From: Pseudomonas sp. C1C7
Lineage (GTDB): Bacteria; Pseudomonadota; Gammaproteobacteria; Pseudomonadales; Pseudomonadaceae
Assembly (NCBI RefSeq): GCF_013359595.1
Contig: NZ_JABFMP010000004.1
Coordinates: forward strand, 1 to 64,000
DNA length: 64,000 nt
Reading direction: 5' to 3'
Shown here piece by piece: positions 36,857-53,799 of this stretch; the first letter of the stretch is position 1; each line of letters starts with the position of its first letter. The position numbers were made by a program, and so were the translations under genes. Under the pieces are notes generated by a model that searched no databases, was not told the DNA's origin, and saw only the letters and a program-made list of their open reading frames with translations.

Positions 36857-37993
36857 TTGACTAAGCCAGCCATACTCGCCCTTGCTGATGGCAGCATTTT
36901 TCGCGGCGAAGCCATTGGAGCCGACGGTCAGACCGTTGGTGAGGTCGTGTTCAACACCGCAATGACCGGCTATCAGGAAATCCTTACCGATCCTTCCTAC
37001 GCCCAACAGATCGTTACCCTGACTTACCCGCACATCGGCAACACCGGCACCACGCCGGAAGACGCCGAGTCGAACCGCGTATGGTCCGCCGGCCTGGTCA
37101 TCCGTGACCTGCCACTGGTTGCGAGCAACTGGCGTAACACGATGTCCCTGTCCGATTACCTGAAGGCCAACAATGTGGTGGCCATCGCCGGTATCGACAC
37201 CCGTCGCCTGACGCGCATCCTGCGTGAAAAAGGTGCGCAGGACGGCTGCATCATGGCCGGTGACAACATTTCCGAAGAAGCCGCCATCGCCGCAGCCCGG
37301 GGTTTCCCTGGCCTGAAGGGCATGGACCTGGCGAAAGTCGTCAGCACCAAGGACACCTACGAGTGGCGTTCGACGGTCTGGGACCTGAAGACCGACAGTC
37401 ACGCGACCATCGAAGCTGCTGACCTGCCGTACCACGTCGTGGCCTACGACTACGGCGTCAAGGTGAACATCCTGCGCATGCTGGTCGAGCGCGGTTGCCG
37501 CGTCACCGTGGTTCCTGCGCAAACGCCTGCCGCCGATGTGCTGGCAATGAATCCGGATGGCGTGTTCCTGTCCAACGGTCCTGGCGATCCGGAGCCTTGC
37601 GACTACGCGATCCAGGCGATCAAGGACGTGCTGGAAACCGAAATTCCGGTCTTCGGTATCTGCCTCGGTCACCAGCTGCTGGCCCTGGCTTCCGGCGCCA
37701 AGACCCTGAAAATGGGTCACGGCCACCACGGTGCCAACCACCCGGTCCAGGATCTGGACACCGGCGTCGTGATGATTACCAGCCAGAACCACGGTTTTGC
37801 GGTAGACGAAGCGACCCTGCCTGCCAACGTCCGCGCGATCCACAAATCGCTGTTCGACGGCACCCTGCAAGGGATCGAGCGTACCGACAAGAGCGCCTTC
37901 AGCTTCCAGGGTCACCCTGAAGCCAGCCCTGGCCCGAACGACGTAGCGCCACTGTTCGATCGCTTCATCAACGAGATGGCCAAGCGACGCTGA
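36857..37993 (+). CDS. carA: Carbamoyl-phosphate synthase small subunit
   Basis: The 378-residue glutaminase subunit hydrolyses glutamine and channels ammonia to CarB for pyrimidine and arginine synthesis. An N-terminal CarA domain ([33 protein letters not shown]) precedes a class I glutamine amidotransferase domain with the nucleophile in [13 protein letters not shown] and the His/Glu pair in [11 protein letters not shown]. The start is TTG with gggagg at the right distance. carB follows after 117 bases, without the extra gene that I recall between carA and carB in P. aeruginosa. Confidence 0.97.
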   Translation: MTKPAILALADGSIFRGEAIGADGQTVGEVVFNTAMTGYQEILTDPSYAQQIVTLTYPHIGNTGTTPEDAESNRVWSAGLVIRDLPLVASNWRNTMSLSDYLKANNVVAIAGIDTRRLTRILREKGAQDGCIMAGDNISEEAAIAAARGFPGLKGMDLAKVVSTKDTYEWRSTVWDLKTDSHATIEAADLPYHVVAYDYGVKVNILRMLVERGCRVTVVPAQTPAADVLAMNPDGVFLSNGPGDPEPCDYAIQAIKDVLETEIPVFGICLGHQLLALASGAKTLKMGHGHHGANHPVQDLDTGVVMITSQNHGFAVDEATLPANVRAIHKSLFDGTLQGIERTDKSAFSFQGHPEASPGPNDVAPLFDRFINEMAKRR

Positions 37994-38110
37994 TCGCTCG
38001 CCCTGATGTAGCGGGCTTGAGGGCGGTCCCGATACCGGTGGCCCCCTCAGGTCTACAAAGATTGAGCAAGACGGCTTGCCGACTGACCTGCGGATTTGAG
38101 TGACAAACCC

Positions 38111-41328
<3,218 letters not shown>

Positions 41329-41332
<4 letters not shown>

Positions 41333-41811
41333 GCATAACCAAGTACCCGATGACCGTTCAGGGCGCTCGCGCCCTGGAAGAAGAGTTGACGTACCTCAGC
41401 AAGGTCGAGCGCCCGCGCTTGAGCCAGGCTATCGGTGAGGCGCGAGAGCTGGGTGACCTCAAGGAAAACGCTGAATACCATGCCGCTCGCGAAGAGCAGG
41501 GCATGGTCGAGGCGCGGATCCGTGATATCGAAGGCCGCATGCAGAATGCTGTGGTGATCGATGTCACGACCATTCCTCACTCCGGCAAGGTGATCTTCGG
41601 CACGACCGTCGAAATTGCCAACGTCGAAACGGACGAAAGCGTGACTTACCAGATCGTTGGTGAGGACGAGGCAGACATCAAACTCGGCAAGATCTCCGTC
41701 GGTTCGCCAATCGCCCGCGCCTTGATTGCCAAGGAAGAGGGTGATGTGGTCGCGGTAAAAACGCCGAGTGGCGTGATCGAGTACGAGATTGTTGAAGTTC
41801 GTCACATCTGA
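41329..41811 (+). CDS. greA: Transcription elongation factor GreA
   Basis: The 160-residue factor rescues backtracked RNA polymerase by stimulating transcript cleavage. An N-terminal coiled coil holds the acidic tip ([16 protein letters not shown]), and a C-terminal FKBP-like domain includes [17 protein letters not shown]. It is coupled to carB by an ATGA overlap, as in other pseudomonads. Confidence 0.97.
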
Positions 41812-42244
41812 AGGTGAGCGCCCGCTTCGTGCGGGCGCCGTCCTTTGGCAGCTGGCTCAGATGTTGTGGGTCGGCGGTTTGTGGTTGCTGCAGATCGGCT
41901 TGCTGCCGGTGCTGGGTCGAATTGACCTGGCGCCGCTGCTGGTCGACGAGATTGCCTCTGTTTTGTATGCCGTGACGGTGGGATTTGCCGCGGTATGCGT
42001 GGTTTTTCAGGTTCTGGTGCTGGTTCAGGCCGAGGGCCTTGCCAGTCTGTGGCGGGATATTCGCGGGCAACTGCTGTTGATGGCGCTGTATGCGTGTGCG
42101 ATGTATTTCGCGGTGCGTGTTGGCTGGCCGGAGGCGGTGCGCTGGCAGGTGTTCAGCTATCTTGTACTGGGTTTTTCCGGGCTGCTGCTGGTGTTGCAGG
42201 CGGTGCCGGGATGGAGTGGCAGGGTGCGCGAAGCACACCCTTGA
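41789..42244 (+). CDS. DUF4149-like membrane protein
   Basis: The product, about 151 residues, has four hydrophobic segments ([80 protein letters not shown]). It is probably a small inner-membrane protein of the DUF4149 type found after greA in pseudomonads. The start is uncertain: a TTG at 41789 overlaps greA by 23 bases, and no ATG lies before the first membrane segment. The function is unknown. Confidence 0.75.
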   Translation: MLKFVTSEGERPLRAGAVLWQLAQMLWVGGLWLLQIGLLPVLGRIDLAPLLVDEIASVLYAVTVGFAAVCVVFQVLVLVQAEGLASLWRDIRGQLLLMALYACAMYFAVRVGWPEAVRWQVFSYLVLGFSGLLLVLQAVPGWSGRVREAHP

Positions 42245-42253
42245 CCCTTGTCA

Positions 42254-42562
42254 TCACTTGAAGCGATGGACGTTCGACAGCTGCTTGTTGACGCTGAAGT
42301 TCTTGCGGTAAATCAACGCCATCTTGCCGATGACCTGAACCAGATCTGCCTTGCCGACCTTGCACAGTTCTGCAATGGAGGCCAGGCGCGATTCGCGATC
42401 CAGGATATTGAGCTTGATCTTGATCAGTTCGTGATCCGCCAACGCGCGTTCAAGTTCGGCTAACACACCTTCAGTCAAACCGTTGTCTGCCACAATCAGA
42501 ACTGGTTTCAGATGGTGGCCAATGGATTTGTACTGTTTCTTCTGCTCTTGAGTGAGCGGCAT
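42254..42562 (-). CDS. yhbY: RNA-binding protein YhbY (CRM domain)
   Basis: The 102-residue CRM-domain protein is associated with pre-50S ribosomes in E. coli. It shows the family pattern KKQYKSIGHHLKPVLIVADNGLTEGVLAELERAL and DHELIKIKLNI, and ends GKMALIYRKN. The start at 42562 (MPLTQEQKK) is the family start. It is divergent from rlmE, another large-subunit maturation gene, with about 100 bases between, an arrangement conserved in gamma-proteobacteria. Confidence 0.94.
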   Translation of the reverse strand: MPLTQEQKKQYKSIGHHLKPVLIVADNGLTEGVLAELERALADHELIKIKLNILDRESRLASIAELCKVGKADLVQVIGKMALIYRKNFSVNKQLSNVHRFK

Positions 42563-42664
42563 AAATCTGACCCTTTCGTCTGGATTCTGTAAAATGGCGG
42601 CCATTTTACCCGAGGGCTCGTTGATCCGCCCAATTAATCACGACCCTAATCATCGAGGTGCCCA

Positions 42665-43294
42665 GTGGCGCGTTCCAAGACAAGCCTTGGTTGGCTGAAA
42701 AGACATGTCAACGATCCCTATGTGAAGCAGGCGCAGAAGGATGGCTACCGCTCGCGTGCGAGTTACAAGCTTCTGGAAATCCAGGAGAAATACAAACTGA
42801 TCCGCCCGGGAATGAGCGTGGTCGACCTGGGCGCGGCGCCTGGTGGCTGGTCGCAGGTCACGAGCCGGCTGATCGGTGGTCAGGGGCGTCTGATCGCCTC
42901 GGACATCCTGGAAATGGACGGTATTCCGGATGTGACGTTCATCCAGGGGGATTTCACCGAGGACTCGGTACTCGCGCGGATTCTTGAAGCCGTGGGTAAT
43001 TCGCAGGTGGACCTTGTGATTTCCGATATGGCCCCCAATATGAGTGGTACGCCTGAAGTGGACATGCCCAAAGCCATGTTTCTTTGCGAGCTGGCGCTTG
43101 ATTTGGCGGATCGGATACTCAAGCCGGGTGGCAATTTTGTGATCAAGATTTTCCAGGGCGAAGGGTTCGATGTTTACCTGAAGGACGCTCGCAAGAAGTT
43201 CGACAAGATCCAGATGATCAAGCCGGACTCTTCCCGTGGCAGTTCCCGCGAGCAATACATGCTGGCCTGGGGCTATCGCGGCGGAGACGAATAA
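42665..43294 (+). CDS. rlmE: 23S rRNA 2'-O-methyltransferase RlmE (FtsJ/RrmJ)
   Basis: The 209-residue enzyme methylates U2552 of 23S rRNA using S-adenosylmethionine. The SAM motif is [13 protein letters not shown]. The catalytic K-D-K-E set lies in [28 protein letters not shown] and near the end. The start is GTG with GAGG seven bases ahead. It is separated from ftsH by about 190 bases, a pairing that is co-induced by heat in E. coli. Confidence 0.96.
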   Translation: MARSKTSLGWLKRHVNDPYVKQAQKDGYRSRASYKLLEIQEKYKLIRPGMSVVDLGAAPGGWSQVTSRLIGGQGRLIASDILEMDGIPDVTFIQGDFTEDSVLARILEAVGNSQVDLVISDMAPNMSGTPEVDMPKAMFLCELALDLADRILKPGGNFVIKIFQGEGFDVYLKDARKKFDKIQMIKPDSSRGSSREQYMLAWGYRGGDE

Positions 43295-43486
43295 ACTGCG
43301 GTTTTTCGTAGGGTCGATAGGTTTTTCGTATTTCGCCCTGCAGGCATTAACGAATATTGTGTAGAAAGTGTTTCACAAAGGGTTACAGACGGCGCCTGCC
43401 AAGCCGTACGTAATGTAGTAAGTTAGGCCGGTGAATATCATGCGAAGCGCGCGCCAGTAGCGGAGCTTGCTTCAGAGGGTAGTTAA

Positions 43487-45406
<1,920 letters not shown>

Positions 45407-45414
45407 GGTTTGAA

Positions 45415-46266
45415 ATGACTTCTGTTCAGTCCTCGACCCGGTTGCCTTGCGGCAACCGGGTTCTTGATTTGGCCCAGACACATGTCATGGGCATTCTCAA
45501 TGTCACTCCCGATTCCTTTTCCGATGGCGGCAAGTACAGCCAGCTCGATGCGGCTTTGCGCCACGCCGAAGGCATGGTGGCGGCCGGGGCGACTCTGATC
45601 GATGTGGGTGGTGAGTCGACGCGCCCGGGTGCCAAGGCCGTGTCGCCGCTGGAGGAGCTCGAGCGCGTTGCGCCGATAGTCGAGCGTATCCACCGCGAGC
45701 TGGATGTCATTATTTCCGTTGATACTTCTACGCCAGCCGTCATGCGTGAAACGGCGCGATTGGGTGCCGGACTGATCAATGACGTGCGCTCATTGCGCCG
45801 TGATGGTGCGCTTGATGCGGCGGCGGCGACAGGATTGCCGGTTTGTCTGATGCACATGCTCGGTGAGCCGGGTGACATGCAGGACAATCCTCAATATCAG
45901 GACGTCACGAAGGAAGTGGGCGAGTTTCTTGCCGAGCGCATGGCTCGGTGTGAGTCGGCGGGTATTCCTGCCGAACGAATCATTCTCGATCCAGGCTTCG
46001 GCTTCGCAAAAACGTTGCAGCACAATCTAAGCTTGTTCAAACATATGGAAGCTTTGCATGCCTTCGGCAGGCCCCTGTTGGTCGGGGTTTCGCGCAAGAG
46101 CATGATAGGGCAGGCGTTGAATCGGCCGGTGGGTGAGCGCCTCTATGGCGGCCTTGCCCTGGCGGCGCTGGCTTCGCAAAAAGGTGCGCGTATATTGCGC
46201 GTCCATGATGTAGCCGAAACAGTCGATGTGGTGAAGATGATCGCCGCAGTGGAATCAGCCGAATAA
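45415..46266 (+). CDS. folP: Dihydropteroate synthase
   Basis: The 283-residue TIM-barrel enzyme joins p-aminobenzoate to the pterin pyrophosphate in folate synthesis and is the sulfonamide target. Both signatures are present: [15 protein letters not shown] and [12 protein letters not shown]. The conserved [11 protein letters not shown] and GVSRKSMIG follow. It is in an operon with ftsH upstream and glmM 16 bases downstream, the conserved gamma-proteobacterial order. Confidence 0.97.
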   Translation: MTSVQSSTRLPCGNRVLDLAQTHVMGILNVTPDSFSDGGKYSQLDAALRHAEGMVAAGATLIDVGGESTRPGAKAVSPLEELERVAPIVERIHRELDVIISVDTSTPAVMRETARLGAGLINDVRSLRRDGALDAAAATGLPVCLMHMLGEPGDMQDNPQYQDVTKEVGEFLAERMARCESAGIPAERIILDPGFGFAKTLQHNLSLFKHMEALHAFGRPLLVGVSRKSMIGQALNRPVGERLYGGLALAALASQKGARILRVHDVAETVDVVKMIAAVESAE

Positions 46267-46282
46267 GAATGATGGAGCGTTT

Positions 46283-47620
46283 ATGACTAGGAAATATTTT
46301 GGTACCGACGGCATTCGTGGTCGAGTAGGCGAATACCCGATCACTCCTGATTTCATGCTCAAGCTCGGTTGGGCCGCGGGCATGGCGTTTCGCAAGATGG
46401 GTGCCTGCAAGGTGCTGGTAGGCAAGGACACCCGGATTTCCGGTTACATGTTCGAATCTGCGCTTGAGGCCGGTCTCACCTCTGCTGGTGCTGACGTCAT
46501 GCTTCTCGGTCCGATGCCGACACCTGCCATCGCCTATCTGACGCGTACTTTCCATGCCGAAGCCGGCATCGTGATCAGTGCTTCGCACAACCCCCATGAT
46601 GACAATGGCATCAAGTTCTTCTCGGGCAAGGGCACCAAGCTCCCGGATGAAGTCGAGCAGATGATCGAAGAGCTGCTGGACACGCCGATGACCGTGGTCG
46701 AGTCGAGCAAGATCGGCAAGGTTTCACGTATCAACGACGCCTCGGGGCGTTACATCGAATTCTGCAAGAGCAGCGTGCCGACCGGTTCAAGCTTCTCCGG
46801 TCTGAAAATCGTTATCGACTGTGCTCATGGCGCGACCTACAAGGTGGCGCCTAGTGTTTTCCGTGAGTTGGGTGCCGATGTAGTGGTGCTGTCGGCACAG
46901 CCCAACGGCTTGAACATCAACGACAATTGCGGTTCGACCCACATGGGTCAGTTGCAGGCTGCCGTTCTGGCCGAGCACGCCGACCTGGGTATTGCATTCG
47001 ACGGTGATGGCGACCGGGTTCTGATGGTCGATCACACTGGCGCTATCGTCGATGGTGACGAGCTGCTGTACATCATCGCTCGCGATCTGCACGAGCGTGA
47101 CAAGTTGCAAGGCGGTGTTGTCGGGACGCTGATGAGCAATCTGGGGTTGGAGTTGGCCCTGGCGGATCTGTCGATTCCGTTCGTACGCGCCAATGTTGGC
47201 GATCGTTACGTGATTGCTGATCTGCTCGAGCGCAACTGGCTGGTGGGCGGTGAGAACTCCGGTCACATCGTTTGCTTCAATCACACCACCACCGGTGATG
47301 CGATTATCGCTGCGCTGCAAGTGCTGATGGCGCTGAAAACCCGCTCCGAAAGTTTGGGGCAGGCTCGCCAGGCGCTGCGCAAGTGCCCTCAAGTGCTGAT
47401 CAATGTGCGTTTCGGTGGCGGTGCCAGTCCTTTGGATCACCCGTCAGTCAAGGAAGCCAGCGAGCGCGTGACCAAGGCCATGGCCGGGCGCGGGCGTGTG
47501 CTGTTGCGCAAGTCCGGGACCGAGCCGCTGGTGCGCGTGATGGTCGAAGGCGAGGATGAAAAGCAGGTTCGTGCGTACGCTGAAGAGCTGGCAAAACTGG
47601 TTACTGAAGTTTCTGCCTGA
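46283..47620 (+). CDS. glmM: Phosphoglucosamine mutase
   Basis: The 445-residue alpha-D-phosphohexomutase converts glucosamine-6-phosphate to glucosamine-1-phosphate for UDP-GlcNAc and cell-wall synthesis. The phosphoserine loop is [17 protein letters not shown], the metal loop is FDGDGDRV, the sugar loop is GGENSGHI, and the phosphate-binding loop is [12 protein letters not shown]. The length is normal. Confidence 0.97.
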   Translation: MTRKYFGTDGIRGRVGEYPITPDFMLKLGWAAGMAFRKMGACKVLVGKDTRISGYMFESALEAGLTSAGADVMLLGPMPTPAIAYLTRTFHAEAGIVISASHNPHDDNGIKFFSGKGTKLPDEVEQMIEELLDTPMTVVESSKIGKVSRINDASGRYIEFCKSSVPTGSSFSGLKIVIDCAHGATYKVAPSVFRELGADVVVLSAQPNGLNINDNCGSTHMGQLQAAVLAEHADLGIAFDGDGDRVLMVDHTGAIVDGDELLYIIARDLHERDKLQGGVVGTLMSNLGLELALADLSIPFVRANVGDRYVIADLLERNWLVGGENSGHIVCFNHTTTGDAIIAALQVLMALKTRSESLGQARQALRKCPQVLINVRFGGGASPLDHPSVKEASERVTKAMAGRGRVLLRKSGTEPLVRVMVEGEDEKQVRAYAEELAKLVTEVSA

Positions 47621-47686
47621 TTTCGGCTTGCCAGCCATGATTGTGTTGGGTAACATCTGCGCCCACTTTGACCGACGAGGTACAGC

Positions 47687-48442
47687 ATGCGTCGCCCTAT
47701 GGTAGCTGGTAACTGGAAGATGCACGGTACCCGCGCCAGCGTCGCTGAGCTGATCAATGGCCTTCGTGAGATGGCCTTGCCGAGCGGTGTTGATGTAGCG
47801 GTATTCCCGCCTTTTCTGCATATCAATCAAGTGATTGAAGGCTTGGAAGGTAAGTCGATTTCGGTCGGCGCGCAGAACTCTGCGGTGGAATCCATGCAAG
47901 GTGCGTTGACCGGTGAAGTTGCGCCGAGTCAGTTGGTGGACGCAGGTTGTTCACTGGTGCTTGTCGGGCATTCCGAGCGCCGCCAGATCATGGGCGAGCA
48001 GGACGGAATGCTGATCCGCAAGTTTGCAGCGGCGCAGGCATGTGGCTTGATTCCGGTGTTGTGTGTAGGGGAAACCCTCGAAGAGCGTGAGGCGGGAAAA
48101 ACTCTTGAAGTTGTCTCGCATCAGCTGAACAGCATCATCGACGAGCTGGGTGTAGGTGCTTTTGCAAACGCGGTCATTGCTTACGAGCCGGTCTGGGCCA
48201 TTGGTACCGGACTGACTGCTTCGCCGCAACAGGCTCAGGATGTGCACGCAGCCATTCGCGCTCAGTTGGCGGCAGAGAATTCTGAAGTCGCGCAAGGTGT
48301 GCGGCTTCTATACGGCGGCAGCGTGAAGGCGGCCAATGCGGTCGAGCTGTTCGGCATGCCGGATATCGATGGGGGCCTCATTGGTGGGGCGTCCCTGAAT
48401 GCAGATGAGTTCGGTGCGATTTGTCGCGCCGCGGGAAACTGA
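47687..48442 (+). CDS. tpiA: Triose-phosphate isomerase
   Basis: The 251-residue glycolytic isomerase shows the catalytic lysine in GNWKMHG, the histidine in VGHSERR and the glutamate in [11 protein letters not shown], which also carries loop 6. The phosphate site [10 protein letters not shown] and [11 protein letters not shown] follow. A ribosome site (acgaggt) precedes the ATG. secG starts four bases after the stop, so the two are cotranscribed. Confidence 0.97.
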   Translation: MRRPMVAGNWKMHGTRASVAELINGLREMALPSGVDVAVFPPFLHINQVIEGLEGKSISVGAQNSAVESMQGALTGEVAPSQLVDAGCSLVLVGHSERRQIMGEQDGMLIRKFAAAQACGLIPVLCVGETLEEREAGKTLEVVSHQLNSIIDELGVGAFANAVIAYEPVWAIGTGLTASPQQAQDVHAAIRAQLAAENSEVAQGVRLLYGGSVKAANAVELFGMPDIDGGLIGGASLNADEFGAICRAAGN

Positions 48443-48446
48443 AAAA

Positions 48447-48830
48447 ATGCTGGAAACAGTCGTAGTCGTTTTTCATCTGCTGGGTGCATTGGGCGTAGTA
48501 GCTCTGGTATTGCTGCAGCAGGGTAAAGGTGCGGATGCTGGCGCGTCTTTCGGAGCAGGTGCTTCAAATACTGTGTTCGGAAGCCAAGGTTCCTCTACCT
48601 TTCTTAGTAAGTTTACTGCTATACTCGCCGCAGGTTTTTTCATAACCAGCTTGGGGTTAGGTTACTTTGCTAAAGAGAAGGCTCACCAGCTGACTCAAGT
48701 AGGTCTCCCAAACCCGGCGGTGTTGGAAGTTCCAAAGCAACAACCGGCTTCTGATGATGTCCCGGTGCTTCAAGAGCAAAAGTCGGCTACTCCAGCGACT
48801 GACGTACCTCCAGCTCAAGAGCAAAAGTAA
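48447..48830 (+). CDS. secG: Preprotein translocase subunit SecG
   Basis: The 127-residue accessory subunit of the SecYEG channel has two membrane helices ([22 protein letters not shown] and [19 protein letters not shown]) separated by the conserved [26 protein letters not shown] loop. A proline/glutamine-rich C-terminal tail follows. The ATG at 48447 is the family start. Confidence 0.95.
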   Translation: MLETVVVVFHLLGALGVVALVLLQQGKGADAGASFGAGASNTVFGSQGSSTFLSKFTAILAAGFFITSLGLGYFAKEKAHQLTQVGLPNPAVLEVPKQQPASDDVPVLQEQKSATPATDVPPAQEQK

Positions 48831-48852
48831 GAAGGGTTTCAAACGTAGTTTT

Positions 48853-48938
48853 GCCGAGGTGGTGGAATTGGTAGACACGCAACCTTGAGGTGGTTGTGCC
48901 CATAGGGTGTAGGGGTTCGAGTCCCCTTCTCGGTACCA
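48853..48938 (+). tRNA. tRNA-Leu (GAG)
   Basis: This 86-base tRNA has a long variable arm and the CCA end encoded. The anticodon stem is CAACC/GGTTG and the loop TTGAGGT, giving anticodon GAG. The T-arm GGGGTTCGAGTCCCC and the acceptor GCCGAGG/TCTCGGT are clear. Confidence 0.95.
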
Positions 48939-48950
48939 ATTAGTCAGGAG

Positions 48951-48973
48951 AGCCCGCTGTTGCGGGCTTTCTT
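48951..48973 (+). terminator. Terminator-like hairpin after tRNA-Leu
   Basis: The stem agcccgc / gcgggct has a 4-base loop and ends in ttctt. It lies between the two tRNA genes. Confidence 0.7.
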
Positions 48974-49035
48974 GCAGGTGGAAGGTTACATTGACCCTCC
49001 AGGGGATCGGTCGTATACTTCCGCCCCAGCTTTGT

Positions 49036-49112
<77 letters not shown>

Positions 49113-49120
49113 GTTTAAGG

Positions 49121-49143
49121 AGCCCCTTTTAAGGGGCTTTTTG
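49121..49143 (+). terminator. tRNA-fMet terminator
   Basis: The stem agcccctt / aaggggct is followed by five T, directly after the tRNA. Confidence 0.9.
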
Positions 49144-49187
49144 TTAGCTGGACACTTTCAACGCCGCTGTTCGACGGCGTTTCAAGG

Positions 49188-49211
49188 ATGGGCGTTTCGC
49201 CCATTTTTTTA
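49188..49211 (+). terminator. Second terminator before rimP
   Basis: The stem atgggc / gcccat has a gtttc loop and is followed by seven T. It lies 39 bases before the rimP start, so it may act as a leader attenuator for the rimP operon as well as a back-up terminator. Confidence 0.75.
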
Positions 49212-49249
49212 TTTTCATGGCATGCACATACATGCACTAGGGGGTTCAG

Positions 49250-49708
49250 GTGTCGAGCAAGCTAGAAGAGTTGCAGGCCTTGCTGGCCCCGGTGGTCGTG
49301 GCCCTGGGCTATGAATGCTGGGGTATTGAGTTCACGGCGCAAGGTCGCCACTCAATGTTGCGCGTTTATATCGATAAAGAAGGCGGCGTGCTGGTGGACG
49401 ATTGCGCCATCGTCAGCCGTCAGATCAGCGGTGTTCTGGATGTTGAAGATCCAATCTCCGTTGAGTACACCCTTGAAGTTTCCTCGCCTGGCATGGAACG
49501 CCCTCTGTTCACTCTTGAGCAGTTTGCAAAATTTGCCGGTGAACAAGTGAAGATCAAACTGCGCTCGCCTTTTGAAGGTCGACGCAACTTTCAGGGCCTT
49601 CTGCGCGGTGTAGAAGAGCAGGACGTCGTGGTGCAGGTAGATGACCATGAGTTCCTGTTGCCGATCGATATGATCGACAAGGCCAATATTATTCCCAGTT
49701 TTGACTGA
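49250..49708 (+). CDS. rimP: Ribosome maturation factor RimP
   Basis: The 152-residue factor is needed for 30S subunit assembly. The N-terminal domain has [27 protein letters not shown] and [15 protein letters not shown], then [11 protein letters not shown]. The C-terminal SH3-like domain follows from about residue 88. The start is GTG, preceded by aggggg. It is the first gene of the rimP-nusA-infB-rbfA-truB-rpsO-pnp operon. Confidence 0.96.
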   Translation: MSSKLEELQALLAPVVVALGYECWGIEFTAQGRHSMLRVYIDKEGGVLVDDCAIVSRQISGVLDVEDPISVEYTLEVSSPGMERPLFTLEQFAKFAGEQVKIKLRSPFEGRRNFQGLLRGVEEQDVVVQVDDHEFLLPIDMIDKANIIPSFD

Positions 49709-49755
49709 GACGCGGATCCCGCGGATCCAATGGCTTGCGAAAGGCGAGGCGTACG

Positions 49756-51237
49756 ATGAGCAAAGAAGTACTGCTGGTTGTTGAGTCGGTATCCAATGAA
49801 AAAGGCGTACCGCCAGGTGTGATTTTCGAAGCGCTGGAGCTGGCTCTGGCCACTGCTACCAAAAAGCGTTTTGAAGACGAAGTTGATCTGCGTGTGGAAA
49901 TCAATCGCCACACCGGTTCCTACGAGACTTTCCGTCGCTGGACTGTCGTGGAAGAAGATGATCTGGACGATCCAGCCATCGAAACCTGGCCAAGCAAGGT
50001 TGCTCAAACGCACCCTGGCGCCAAGGTCGGTGATGTCGTCGAAGAGAAGATCGAGTCGATCGAATTCGGTCGTATCGCTGCACAGACTGCCAAGCAAGTC
50101 ATCGTGCAGAAAGTTCGCGAAGCCGAGCGCGCCCAGGTGGTTGACGCTTACCGCGAGCGCCTGGGCGAAATCATCTCCGGCACCGTAAAGAAAGTGACCC
50201 GCGACAATGTGATCGTCGATCTGGGCAACAACGCCGAAGCGTTGCTGGCCCGTGAAGACATCATTTCTCGCGAAACCTTCCGGGTTGGCGTGCGTCTGCG
50301 TGCGCTGCTCAAGGAAATCCGCACCGAGAACCGCGGCCCGCAGCTGATCCTGTCGCGCACCGCGCCGGAAATGCTGATCGAGCTGTTCCGCATCGAAGTG
50401 CCGGAAATTGCTGAAGGTCTGATCGAAGTCATGGCTGCATCCCGTGATCCGGGATCCCGTGCCAAGATCGCCGTCCGCTCCAAGGACAAACGCATCGACC
50501 CGCAGGGCGCTTGCATCGGTATGCGCGGCTCGCGTGTGCAGGCAGTGTCGGGCGAGTTGGGTGGCGAGCGTGTTGACATCGTTCTGTGGGATGACAACCC
50601 GGCTCAGTTCGTCATCAATGCCATGTCCCCGGCTGAAGTTGCGGCCATTATCGTTGACGAAGATGCCCACGCCATGGACATCGCCGTTGGCGCAGACAAT
50701 CTGGCTCAGGCCATCGGTCGCGGTGGTCAGAACGTGCGTCTGGCGAGCCAGTTGACTGGCTGGACCCTGAACGTGATGACCGAATCGGACATCCAGGCCA
50801 AGCAGCAAGCAGAAACCGGCGACATCCTGCGCAACTTCATCGACGAGCTGGAAGTCGACGAAGAGCTGGCACAGGTGCTGGTAGATGAAGGCTTCACCAG
50901 CCTGGAAGAGATTGCCTACGTACCGTTGGAAGAAATGCTCAACATCGACGGCTTTGACGAAGAGATCGTCAACGAGCTTCGCGCTCGTGCCAAGGATCGT
51001 TTGTTGACCAAAGCCATCGCTACCGAGGAAAAGCTGGCAGACGCCCATCCGGCCGAAGACCTGCTCTCGCTTGAGGGTATGGACAAGGATTTGGCGATGG
51101 AACTGGCGGTGCGCGGCGTGATTACCCGCGAAGACCTGGCCGAGCAGTCTATTGACGATCTGCTCGACATCGACGGCATCGACGAAGATCGTGCCGGCAA
51201 GTTGATCATGGCCGCCCGAGCCCACTGGTTCGAGTAA
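49756..51237 (+). CDS. nusA: Transcription termination/antitermination factor NusA
   Basis: The 493-residue RNA polymerase-binding factor is used in pausing, termination and antitermination. The N-terminal RNAP-binding domain (about 1-125) is followed by an S1 domain ([25 protein letters not shown]), two KH domains ([26 protein letters not shown]), and two C-terminal acidic repeats ([26 protein letters not shown]) of the proteobacterial type. The ATG at 49756 (MSKEVLLVV) is the family start. Confidence 0.97.
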   Translation: MSKEVLLVVESVSNEKGVPPGVIFEALELALATATKKRFEDEVDLRVEINRHTGSYETFRRWTVVEEDDLDDPAIETWPSKVAQTHPGAKVGDVVEEKIESIEFGRIAAQTAKQVIVQKVREAERAQVVDAYRERLGEIISGTVKKVTRDNVIVDLGNNAEALLAREDIISRETFRVGVRLRALLKEIRTENRGPQLILSRTAPEMLIELFRIEVPEIAEGLIEVMAASRDPGSRAKIAVRSKDKRIDPQGACIGMRGSRVQAVSGELGGERVDIVLWDDNPAQFVINAMSPAEVAAIIVDEDAHAMDIAVGADNLAQAIGRGGQNVRLASQLTGWTLNVMTESDIQAKQQAETGDILRNFIDELEVDEELAQVLVDEGFTSLEEIAYVPLEEMLNIDGFDEEIVNELRARAKDRLLTKAIATEEKLADAHPAEDLLSLEGMDKDLAMELAVRGVITREDLAEQSIDDLLDIDGIDEDRAGKLIMAARAHWFE

Positions 51238-51264
51238 TTAGGCGCGGCCTGAGGAGAGAAGTGC

Positions 51265-53799
51265 ATGACGCAAGTCACGGTGAAACAACTGGCCGATGAG
51301 GTCAAAACACCGGTAGAGCGCCTGTTGCAGCAGATGCGTGAGGCAGGTCTGCCGCACACCGCCGCCGAAGAACATGTGACTGACAGTGAGAAGCAATCCC
51401 TGCTGACTCACTTGAAAAGCAGCCACAAGGCGAAAGTGGAAGAACCACGCAAGATTACGCTGCAGCGTAAAACCACCAGCACCCTGCGTGTTGCCGGCAG
51501 CAAAAGCATCAGCGTTGAAGTACGCAAGAAGAAAGTCTTCGTACAGCGCAGCCCGGAAGAAATCGAAGCCGAGCGCAAGCGTGAACTGGATGAACGTCGC
51601 GCAGTAGAAAATGCTGCCCGTCAGAAGGCTGAAGAAGAAGCCAAGCGTCGCGCCGAAGAAGAAGCGCGCCGCCAGCCTGCTCCAGTTGCAGCGCCTGTTG
51701 CGCCGGTCGAGCCAGTTGCAGCGCCTGCTCCGGTCGTCGAGCCTGTGCGTGAAAGCGCTCCGGTCGTGGCGGCGGCTCCTGCGCCTGCTGCCGATACCCG
51801 CAAGCGCGACGAACAGCGTCGTCCGGACAAGCCGCGTGCAGACGAGAACAATCGTCGCGGCAACGGTGATGGCGAGCGCAAAAACGCTCCGCACCGTGCT
51901 TCGGTCAAGGAAAAGGCGCCAGCGGTACGCGTTGCCCCACGTACTACCGACGAAGAAAGCGATGGCTTCCGTCGCGGCGGTCGTGGCGGCAAGGCCAAGC
52001 TGAAGAAACGCAACGCCCACGGTTTCCAGAACCCTACCGGTCCTGTCGTGCGCGAAGTGAAGATCGGCGAGACCATCACTGTGGGCGATCTGGCCCAACA
52101 GATGTCGGTCAAGGCTGCTGAAATCATCAAGTTCATGTTCAAACTGGGTACTCCAGCGACCATCAACCAGGTACTGGATCAGGAAACTGCCCAGCTGGTT
52201 GCCGAGGAACTGGGCCACAAAGTGACCCTGATCAGCGACACCGCCCTGGAAGATTCCCTGGCCGAGTCCCTGAAGTTTGAAGGCGAGGCAGTTGCCCGTG
52301 CACCAGTCGTGACCGTAATGGGCCACGTTGACCACGGTAAGACTTCCCTGCTCGACTACATCCGTCGTGCCAAGGTAGCTGCTGGCGAAGCCGGTGGTAT
52401 TACCCAGCACATCGGCGCATACCACGTTGAAACCGACCGTGGCATGGTGACGTTCCTCGATACCCCGGGTCACGCCGCGTTTACCGCAATGCGTGCCCGT
52501 GGTGCCAAGGCGACCGACATCGTGATCCTGGTGGTTGCAGCGGACGACGGCGTGATGCCACAGACCGTTGAAGCCGTTCAACACGCTCAGGCTGCCGGCG
52601 TTCCGCTGGTCGTCGCGGTGAACAAGATCGACAAGCCGGGCGCCGATCTCGATCGCATCCGTAGCGAACTGTCGGTTCACGGCGTGACTTCGGAAGATTG
52701 GGGTGGTGATACTCCATTCGTACCGGTTTCCGCGAAGATGGGTACCGGCGTCGACGAACTGCTCGAAGCCGTTCTGCTGCAGGCCGAAGTTCTGGAACTG
52801 ACCGCTACTCCTTCGGCTCCTGGCCGAGGCGTCGTGGTTGAGTCCCGTCTGGACAAGGGCCGTGGCCCGGTGGCGACCGTTCTGGTTCAGGACGGTACCC
52901 TGCGTCAAGGCGACATGGTCCTGGTCGGTTCGAACTATGGCCGCGTTCGCGCCATGCTCGACGAGAACGGCAAGCCAATCAAGGAAGCCGGTCCGGCCAT
53001 CCCTGTCGAGATTCTCGGCCTGGACGGTACCCCGGACGCTGGCGACGAGATGAGCGTGGTTGCCGACGAGAAGAAAGCCCGTGAAGTGGCTCTGTTCCGT
53101 CAAGGCAAGTTCCGCGAAGTCAAACTGGCTCGTGCTCACGCAGGCAAGCTGGAAAACATCTTCGAAAGCATGGGTCAGGAAGAGAAGAAGACGCTCAACA
53201 TCGTCCTCAAATCCGACGTCCGTGGTTCGTTGGAAGCTCTGCAGGGCGCTCTGAATGGCCTGGGCAACGACGAAGTGCAAGTGCGCGTAGTCGGTGGCGG
53301 TGTCGGTGGTATCACCGAGTCCGACGCCAACCTGGCACTGGCCTCCAACGCTGTACTGTTCGGCTTCAACGTGCGTGCCGATGCCGGTGCTCGCAAGATC
53401 GTCGAGCAGGAAGGTCTGGATATGCGTTACTACAACGTGATCTACGACATCATCGAAGACGTCAAGAAAGCCCTGACCGGCATGCTCGGCAGCGATGTTC
53501 GCGAGAACATCCTGGGTGTGGCCGAAGTGCGTGACGTGTTCCGTTCGCCGAAGTTTGGCGCGATCGCCGGTTGCATGGTTATCGAAGGTGTCGTTCACCG
53601 TAACCGTCCAATCCGCGTACTGCGTGAAGACATCGTTATCTTCGAAGGCGAGCTGGAATCCCTGCGCCGCTTCAAGGATGACGCTTCCGAAGTGCGTTCC
53701 GGCATGGAATGCGGTATCGGCGTCAAGAGCTACAACGACGTCAAGGTCGGTGACAAGATCGAAGTCTTCGAGAAGGTTCAGGTTGCTCGCAGCCTCTAA
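51265..53799 (+). CDS. infB: Translation initiation factor IF-2
   Basis: The 844-residue GTPase delivers initiator tRNA to the 30S subunit. It has a small N-terminal IF2 domain ([21 protein letters not shown]) and a long charged, Ala/Pro-rich low-complexity linker (about 90-250). The G domain follows, with G1 GHVDHGKT at 353-360, DTPGH and NKID, then domains II to IV ending in a domain that binds fMet-tRNA. E. coli infB has internal starts; similar ones are possible here but not judged. The gene lies 27 bases after nusA. Confidence 0.97.
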   Translation: MTQVTVKQLADEVKTPVERLLQQMREAGLPHTAAEEHVTDSEKQSLLTHLKSSHKAKVEEPRKITLQRKTTSTLRVAGSKSISVEVRKKKVFVQRSPEEIEAERKRELDERRAVENAARQKAEEEAKRRAEEEARRQPAPVAAPVAPVEPVAAPAPVVEPVRESAPVVAAAPAPAADTRKRDEQRRPDKPRADENNRRGNGDGERKNAPHRASVKEKAPAVRVAPRTTDEESDGFRRGGRGGKAKLKKRNAHGFQNPTGPVVREVKIGETITVGDLAQQMSVKAAEIIKFMFKLGTPATINQVLDQETAQLVAEELGHKVTLISDTALEDSLAESLKFEGEAVARAPVVTVMGHVDHGKTSLLDYIRRAKVAAGEAGGITQHIGAYHVETDRGMVTFLDTPGHAAFTAMRARGAKATDIVILVVAADDGVMPQTVEAVQHAQAAGVPLVVAVNKIDKPGADLDRIRSELSVHGVTSEDWGGDTPFVPVSAKMGTGVDELLEAVLLQAEVLELTATPSAPGRGVVVESRLDKGRGPVATVLVQDGTLRQGDMVLVGSNYGRVRAMLDENGKPIKEAGPAIPVEILGLDGTPDAGDEMSVVADEKKAREVALFRQGKFREVKLARAHAGKLENIFESMGQEEKKTLNIVLKSDVRGSLEALQGALNGLGNDEVQVRVVGGGVGGITESDANLALASNAVLFGFNVRADAGARKIVEQEGLDMRYYNVIYDIIEDVKKALTGMLGSDVRENILGVAEVRDVFRSPKFGAIAGCMVIEGVVHRNRPIRVLREDIVIFEGELESLRRFKDDASEVRSGMECGIGVKSYNDVKVGDKIEVFEKVQVARSL

